From contig JAFDZS010000007.1 in NCBI GenBank assembly GCA_018266775.1, positions 372,001-436,000 on the forward strand: 64,000 bases of DNA, in the 5' to 3' direction. Under the pieces are notes generated by a model that saw nothing but the letters and a program-made list of their open reading frames with translations, ran no database searches and was not told where the DNA came from. This DNA comes from Bacteroidota bacterium. Lineage in GTDB: Bacteria > Bacteroidota > Bacteroidia > Chitinophagales > Chitinophagaceae. Shown in pieces: positions 59,239 through 64,000 of the stretch; position 1 is the stretch's first letter, and every line of letters begins with the position of its first letter. A program made the position numbers and the translations under genes.

Positions 59239-60446
59239 AACAACTGATCTTCATATTGATCACTATTTTTTCTATTTCCCCGCTTGTAAAAGCCGGCACA
59301 GTCTTGTACGAACAGTTGCAACAGGATACCACCATCACCACCATTGCAGATACCACTATTGAAGAAAAAAAGAAGGAAGATGCATTAATAGAGGAAGTGG
59401 TAAAAGATAAAGCCGTACCCGCCAAAGATAAAGTACAATACTTCAGCCAGGTTACCAAGTACGGTTTTAAAAGTTTATTCGATCAGTACAGTTACAATCC
59501 TTCATTGTCTTATTCATCACAGGTAAACCCTTTGGCCAGTTCTTTCATCCAGGATTATATGAAGGCACATGGTAATTATCTTACCAAAATGAAAGGCTGG
59601 GCACAGCCGTATTTTAATTTAATTGAAGGCATTCTTTCGCAGTATGGTTTACCAAGAGAGTTAAAATATATCGCCGTAATAGAATCTAACCTTAGCGCTG
59701 CTGCCACCAGTTATAAAGGTGCCGGCGGACCCTGGCAGTTCATGCCTTATACGGCAAGAGATTACGGCCTGGTGGTAAACGGGTATTATGACGAAAGAAG
59801 GGATTATTATAAAAGCACACATGCTGCATCCCGCTATTTATTAAACTTATACCGTCAGCTGCACGACTGGTTGCTGGTAATGGCAGCTTATAACGGTGGG
59901 CCGGCAAGAGTGTATAGTGCTATTAAAAAAAGCGGCAGCAGGAATTTTTGGGATCTGCAATATTATTTACCGGAAGAATCGCGTACTTATGTAAAACGGT
60001 TTATTGCCACGCACTATATAATGGAAGGCGGTGGTGGTATTACCACTGTTCCCAACACGGCAGCAGGTGTACAGGTGGATGAAAATGGCGGTGCCAATCC
60101 TTTTGATATAAAGCCCAAACTTACTGCTGAGGAAGAAGCCAACGCAGCCACACAAACTATTTCGGGAAAATATAATTCATTGATCATTGCCAAAAACCTG
60201 ACGATGGATATTGTGCAATTCAATCATTACAACCCGGAATTTGACAACATGATCGCCTCTAACGGTAACTATGACCTGAAGTTGCCGCAGGAAAAAATGC
60301 AATTATTCCTGGCAAATAAATATATCATCCTTAATGAGTGTGTACAGGTATTGTTAGGTGAGAATAATATCTCCAGTAATCAAACTTTCTACCCTTCTGC
60401 CAAGCCGGAAAAACCTGCCCCGGTAAAAAAGAAAAAAGGGCAGTAA
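59235..60446 (+). CDS. Membrane-bound lytic murein transglycosylase D-like
   Basis: A 403-residue exported enzyme that cleaves the MurNAc-GlcNAc bond of peptidoglycan. A signal peptide (1-20) precedes an SLT domain (about 120-290) with catalytic Glu150 in YIAVIESNLS, then GAGGPWQFMPYTARDYGL and MAAYNGGPARVYSAI. The C-terminal 100 residues (IIAKNLTMDIVQFNHYNPEFD) look like a LysM-like module, and the tail is rich in Pro and Lys. The ATG overlaps the gatA stop by 4 nt, an unrelated function but a shared transcript. Confidence 0.92.
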   Translation: MKQLIFILITIFSISPLVKAGTVLYEQLQQDTTITTIADTTIEEKKKEDALIEEVVKDKAVPAKDKVQYFSQVTKYGFKSLFDQYSYNPSLSYSSQVNPLASSFIQDYMKAHGNYLTKMKGWAQPYFNLIEGILSQYGLPRELKYIAVIESNLSAAATSYKGAGGPWQFMPYTARDYGLVVNGYYDERRDYYKSTHAASRYLLNLYRQLHDWLLVMAAYNGGPARVYSAIKKSGSRNFWDLQYYLPEESRTYVKRFIATHYIMEGGGGITTVPNTAAGVQVDENGGANPFDIKPKLTAEEEANAATQTISGKYNSLIIAKNLTMDIVQFNHYNPEFDNMIASNGNYDLKLPQEKMQLFLANKYIILNECVQVLLGENNISSNQTFYPSAKPEKPAPVKKKKGQ

Positions 60447-60451
60447 TACAT

Positions 60452-61732
60452 TCAACCCAGTACTTTTTTTATTGCTGCTGCTTTTGCCAGGCATTCTTCA
60501 TATTCATCTTCCGGATTGCTGTAAAAGGTGATACCGCTGCCCGCCTGGAATGACAGGTAACGTATCGTTTCGTTATAAAATATACTGCGGATGACCACAT
60601 TAAAATCGCAGTTTCCTTCGGGGTCAACATAACCAATGGCACCGGAAAATAGTCCCCGTTTTGTTTGCTCGTAGCGTTCAATCAGTTCCATAACCCGTTT
60701 TTTTGGCGCACCAGTCATCGACCCCATCGGAAAAGTAGCTTTAACTGCATCCACCCAGCTTGCTTCTTCTTTAAGTTCACCACTAACGGTACTGATCATT
60801 TGATGCACCTGCGGAAAACTGTACACACCAAATAACTCGTCTACTTTTACTGTGCCCTGCTTGCAAACCTTGCTCAAATCATTACGCACCAGGTCCACCA
60901 CCATCACATTTTCACTTTTTTCTTTTTCACTGTTGGTAAGGTATATTTTATTCTTCCTGTCCAGTTCTGCATCTGTTGTATTCCGCTTTGCTGTTCCTTT
61001 CATTGGCTGGGAGATGATCTTCCGGCCTGCCATTTTCAGGTATCTTTCCGGGCTTGCAGATATGCAAAACCTGTTGTTCAGTTTATATAAGGCAGCAAAC
61101 GGAGCTGGTGATATAGCCAATAATTTTTGATATACCGATAACGGGTTGATGTTTGCATCATCAGCATAAAATTCCTGGCAAAAGTTTAATTCATAACAAT
61201 CGCCCCTGATGATATGATCCTGCAATTGCCTGATGATGGATAGATATTGTTCCCTGGAAAGTTTTGACTGAATACTGATGTGTTGTTCCCCGCTTGTTAT
61301 TTCAGTTGCCTGTGCTGTTATTGCTTTATAAACAGTATTAGCATCAAATACAGCATAAACTGTAACGGTGTTTGGCGTTAGTTTAATAACGGTTTCAGGA
61401 ACAAAAAAGTGAAGGTCTTCGAATCCAATTTTATCCGAATGACTGGATGGCAGCTTTTCGAGTTCATTTTTCAGGTCGTATCCCAAATGGCCAAAAAGCC
61501 AACCGGGATTTTCTTCAACAAATTGTTGCAACAGCTGAAATGCATTACCGGCGGTACATGAAATATTTTTTTGCGAGCCCACTGCAAGCAGGCATTCAAA
61601 TGCAGGATCGGAAAAATGGTACTGCTGGTTATCCAACAAACAAAAAATGTTGAACTGGTTTGCCCAGTTCAACATTTGTATTTTAAATGCAGTAAAATTA
61701 TTTAACTGAAATGTTTCCGCTTTGGTATACAC
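60452..61732 (-). CDS. pabB: Aminodeoxychorismate synthase component I / anthranilate synthase-like
   Basis: A 426-residue chorismate-utilising enzyme. Motifs ELNFCQEFYADD, SASPERYLKMAGRKIISQPMKGTAKR, ENVMVVDLVRNDLSKVC, SMTGAPKKRVMELIE and FQAGSGITFYSNPEDEYEECLAKA are those of PabB/TrpE. The stand-alone setting without trp genes and the PMKGT motif favour PabB, which makes 4-amino-4-deoxychorismate for folate. A partner pabA is not in the window. It lies downstream of the poly-Asp gene, with a 15-bp gap. Confidence 0.88.
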   Translation of the reverse strand: MYTKAETFQLNNFTAFKIQMLNWANQFNIFCLLDNQQYHFSDPAFECLLAVGSQKNISCTAGNAFQLLQQFVEENPGWLFGHLGYDLKNELEKLPSSHSDKIGFEDLHFFVPETVIKLTPNTVTVYAVFDANTVYKAITAQATEITSGEQHISIQSKLSREQYLSIIRQLQDHIIRGDCYELNFCQEFYADDANINPLSVYQKLLAISPAPFAALYKLNNRFCISASPERYLKMAGRKIISQPMKGTAKRNTTDAELDRKNKIYLTNSEKEKSENVMVVDLVRNDLSKVCKQGTVKVDELFGVYSFPQVHQMISTVSGELKEEASWVDAVKATFPMGSMTGAPKKRVMELIERYEQTKRGLFSGAIGYVDPEGNCDFNVVIRSIFYNETIRYLSFQAGSGITFYSNPEDEYEECLAKAAAIKKVLG

Positions 61733-61747
61733 TGCTGGTTATAATGA

Positions 61748-62176
61748 TTAAAAATCATCATCATCATCAAACCCACCGCCTAAATCATCCAGGCCAAGGT
61801 CTTTAAAGTCATCGTCAAGGCCAAAATCATCATCATCGCCTTTTCCTGGTTTTTTGCCGGCACCGCCACCGGTTTTCTTGCTCTTTGATTTTGGAACATC
61901 AAATTCATCAAAGTCAGGATCCCAATCATCTTCTTCCTCTGGTTTATCCCAATCATCTTCCACCTCAACATCATCATCGTCATCATCATCGTCGTCTGCA
62001 CTTTTACTTTTTGATGCGCCTTTTTTAGCAGGCTTCACATCTTCATCTTCATCAAAATCATCATCGTCATCATCATCGTCTTTTTTCTTGGGAGCAGACT
62101 TCTTGGCTGATGTAATTTCAGGAACTTCAGTTTTCCTTACAGGAACTTTTTTTTCTTTTTCGGATTTTATTGCCAT
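61748..62176 (-). CDS. Poly-aspartate, intrinsically disordered protein (142 aa)
   Basis: A 142-residue protein of extreme composition: an N-terminal basic part (residues 1-32), then alternating Asp runs (eight and nine consecutive D) and Lys/Ser blocks, a region DDWDPDFDEFDVPKSKSKK, a Gly/Lys stretch and an acidic tail (GLDDDFKDLGLDDLGGG). No folded domain is likely. It might act as an acidic chaperone, RNA polymerase delta-like factor or nucleic-acid mimic; none can be shown. It is in line with purA upstream and pabB downstream. Confidence 0.85.
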   Translation of the reverse strand: MAIKSEKEKKVPVRKTEVPEITSAKKSAPKKKDDDDDDDDFDEDEDVKPAKKGASKSKSADDDDDDDDDVEVEDDWDKPEEEDDWDPDFDEFDVPKSKSKKTGGGAGKKPGKGDDDDFGLDDDFKDLGLDDLGGGFDDDDDF

Positions 62177-62256
62177 AAATAAAACAGGTTGTTACTGTAA
62201 AATTTCTACGAGATTTTTAAATTGCCAAAAATATTGGCTACTTTTTTTCAATTTTT

Positions 62257-63519
62257 TCAGGCTACAATAATTTGGTCCCTGCCTGGTCCATTACTGATAT
62301 ATTTTACCGGAACTTTTAAATAATTATTCAGGTATTCAATATACGTTTTCATTTGCGGGGGTAAACTGCTGTAATCTGTTATGGCGCTGATATCTTTTTT
62401 CCAGCCTTCAAATGCTTGATATACCGGTTCTATATTCATTTTGTTCATCTGGAACGGTACGTAATTCTTTTCTTCGCCGTTTACATTATAACCATTACAT
62501 ACTTTCAATTCATCCAGGTTGTCCAGGATATCGGCTTTGGTCATAATAATTTGCGTAACACCGTTGATCATGCAGGCAAAATGCAGGGCTACCAGGTCAA
62601 TCCATCCACAGCGCCTTGGCCGGCCTGTTGTGGCGCCAAATTCATTTCCTGTTTTCCTGATCAGTTCGCCAGTTTCATCGTGCAGTTCTGTTGGGAATGG
62701 GCCTCCACCAACCCTCGTACAGTATGCTTTGGAAACGCCCAGTACTTCGTTAATTTTTTGTGGTGCCACACCCAAACCTGTACAGACACCGGCTGATATG
62801 GTATTGCTGCTTGTTACAAACGGGAATGTACCAAAATCCACATCCAGCATACTGCCCTGGGCACCTTCTGCCAGCACTTTTTTACCCTGTTGAATCTTAT
62901 CGTTGATAAAATATTCCCCATTTACGATCTTAAATTCCCTTAAGAATTCTATTGCTTCAAAAAACTCTTCTTCCCAGGCACTGATGTCTTCCTGGAAGTT
63001 GAATGTTTCCAGTATCTTCTGGTGTTTCAAACGCAGTTTGATGTATTCGGTAGTAAAACTTTTGTCGAGCAGGTTGCCCACCCTTAATCCATTACGGCCG
63101 GTTTTATCCATATAAGCCGGGCCAATGCCTTTAAGTGTACTGCCGATCTTTTCGTTGCCTTTACTTAATTCACTGGCTTTGTCAATAGCCCTGTGTGTAG
63201 GCAGAATTAAGTGCGCTCTTTCACTAATAAAAAGGTTGCTTTTATAGTTAACACCAAATGCTGCCACATTATCGCATTCCCGTTTCAGGGTTACAGCATC
63301 CAGTACAACACCATTGCCAATAAGGTTTGTTTTTTCTTCGTGAAAAATGCCGCTGGGAATCTGGTGCAGTACAATTTTTTTACCCTCTACATATAAAGTA
63401 TGCCCTGCATTGGGGCCGCCCTGAAAACGGGCCACAACATCATAGTTATTGGCAAAATAATCCACAATTTTACCCTTCCCTTCATCGCCCCATTGGAGGC
63501 CTAATATTACATCAACCAT
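62257..63519 (-). CDS. purA: Adenylosuccinate synthetase
   Basis: PurA condenses IMP and aspartate with GTP, the first committed step to AMP. The 420-residue enzyme has the P-loop GLQWGDEGKGKIVD with catalytic Asp12 and Lys15, His in GGPNAGHTL, and GVSKAYCTRVGGGPFPTEL, TGRPRRCGWIDLV and SNGPGRDQII. Full length. The gene precedes the poly-Asp and pabB genes on the same strand. Confidence 0.96.
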   Translation of the reverse strand: MVDVILGLQWGDEGKGKIVDYFANNYDVVARFQGGPNAGHTLYVEGKKIVLHQIPSGIFHEEKTNLIGNGVVLDAVTLKRECDNVAAFGVNYKSNLFISERAHLILPTHRAIDKASELSKGNEKIGSTLKGIGPAYMDKTGRNGLRVGNLLDKSFTTEYIKLRLKHQKILETFNFQEDISAWEEEFFEAIEFLREFKIVNGEYFINDKIQQGKKVLAEGAQGSMLDVDFGTFPFVTSSNTISAGVCTGLGVAPQKINEVLGVSKAYCTRVGGGPFPTELHDETGELIRKTGNEFGATTGRPRRCGWIDLVALHFACMINGVTQIIMTKADILDNLDELKVCNGYNVNGEEKNYVPFQMNKMNIEPVYQAFEGWKKDISAITDYSSLPPQMKTYIEYLNNYLKVPVKYISNGPGRDQIIVA

Positions 63520-63805
63520 TGATTACGGAAATTAATATTTGAAATGATTTATACTCGTGCTTTAATGTGCTAAAAGTTAGTTTCTTCAAGGCTTAAGAAG
63601 GCGTAAAATTAAATTGAAAATTAACAACCACCTAAAATGAATTACTATTGTTTGAAAGTTGGGGAGAAATGAAATATAAGCAGGTTTAATAAGTTAATTA
63701 TAGTATAAAGGGGATCAAAAGGGAGCTCCCGATAATTTCTAATAACATTGAAAGCCATTCCCTTAGGGATATCAGCAGTATTGTTTAAATTCGTGCATTC
63801 AAAAA
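63520..63805 (+). promoter_or_regulatory. Intergenic region with probable promoter of the last gene
   Basis: About 285 bp without a convincing ORF. TAAATTCG at 63786-63793 matches the -7 word at 7 of 8 positions, 12 nt before ATG 63806. Nothing else recognised. Confidence 0.4.
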
Positions 63806-64000
63806 ATGGAGCAGTCCCTTATCATGAAGTATTTAACTCAAGTATTATTTTTCCTGTTACTTTCCTCAGCCGGTTTCGGACAAATCACCCCAACAGACAC
63901 CACACAAAAACATGTGCCCGACTCCACCGTTGTTGCGTTAAGAATCAAAAACCTGAATCCCTACTTTACGATTCATGTTGATTCTGCATTAAAGTACCAG
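63806..64000 (+). CDS. Partial exported protein of unknown function (runs off right edge)
   Basis: An open frame from ATG 63806 (or in-frame ATG 63824) to the window edge. From the second Met the N-terminus MKYLTQVLFFLLLSSAGFGQ is a good Sec signal peptide ending before ITPTDTT. The visible mature part (VPDSTVVALRIKNLNPYFTIHVDS) is too short to assign a family. The end is missing. Confidence 0.7.
   Translation, partial: MEQSLIMKYLTQVLFFLLLSSAGFGQITPTDTTQKHVPDSTVVALRIKNLNPYFTIHVDSALKYQ

Noticed and set aside
61854..62270. 138-codon plus-strand ORF, Ser-rich
   Set aside because: It is the reverse of GAT codons of the poly-Asp gene, which gives Ser runs. No independent support.

Overview
The window reads as a chromosomal segment of a Bacteroidota bacterium, most likely Chitinophagia/Chitinophagaceae. 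Signs visible in the sequence are: a giant exported protein with a type IX secretion (T9SS) type A sorting domain, PorX (the T9SS response regulator/PglZ-like protein), a fused LpxC-FabZ, DUF5686 and Uma2 proteins, almost no Shine-Dalgarno sequences, and the Bacteroidota -7 promoter word TAnnTTTG in front of many genes. Gene content is mostly housekeeping. No prophage, CRISPR array, rRNA or large mobile island was seen.

Layout. 1-3 kb: the edge of a lipoprotein gene, trigger factor (tig) and tRNA-Leu(TAG). 3-11 kb: one 2679-residue cell-surface or secreted protein built of two beta-helix blocks, PKD-like repeats and a T9SS C-terminal domain. 11-18 kb: a RelA/SpoT enzyme, small unknown proteins, a MarR-controlled redox cluster with two palindromic operators, and ruvB followed by two extra copies of its own 3' end. 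18-28 kb: an orphan response regulator, a di-haem peroxidase, a HerA-like ATPase (DUF853), an LtaS-type membrane sulfatase-fold enzyme, RecQ and a copper ATPase. 28-38 kb: tsaE, alanine dehydrogenase, Uma2, an ABC ATPase, then the lipid A genes lpxA, lpxC-fabZ and lpxD with a DUF5686 outer-membrane protein between the last two, and an HD phosphohydrolase. 38-48 kb: porX, an MBL hydrolase, a helix-hairpin-helix protein, an IS200-type transposase with REP-like hairpins, acyl-CoA dehydrogenase, a lipoprotein archaemetzincin, thiolase, pyrD and a TerC protein. 48-60 kb: rsmE and dnaB, then a regulatory gap with a DnaA-box cluster, then pheT, a coiled-coil protein, zapA, rny, rplS, a tiny lipoprotein, tatA, gatA and a lytic transglycosylase. 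60-64 kb: pabB, a poly-aspartate protein, purA and the start of an exported protein.

How the genes work together. PorX is the cytoplasmic regulator of the secretion system that would export the giant protein. LpxA, LpxC-FabZ and LpxD make the early lipid A precursor. Acyl-CoA dehydrogenase and thiolase are beta-oxidation enzymes with operator-like palindromes upstream. ZapA and its coiled-coil neighbour act at the division ring. DnaB and its DnaA-box region concern replication.

The main non-coding signals are: (1) a roughly 140-bp tandem unit duplicating the ruvB tail; (2) degenerate arrays of 7- or 8-bp words next to many genes; (3) TAnnTTTG elements only 3-6 nt before start codons, suggesting leaderless mRNAs; (4) a MarR operator pair; (5) a DnaA-box cluster between dnaB and pheT. 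Several long reading frames begin at a TTG that is really part of the TAnnTTTG promoter, so I moved those starts to the downstream ATG.
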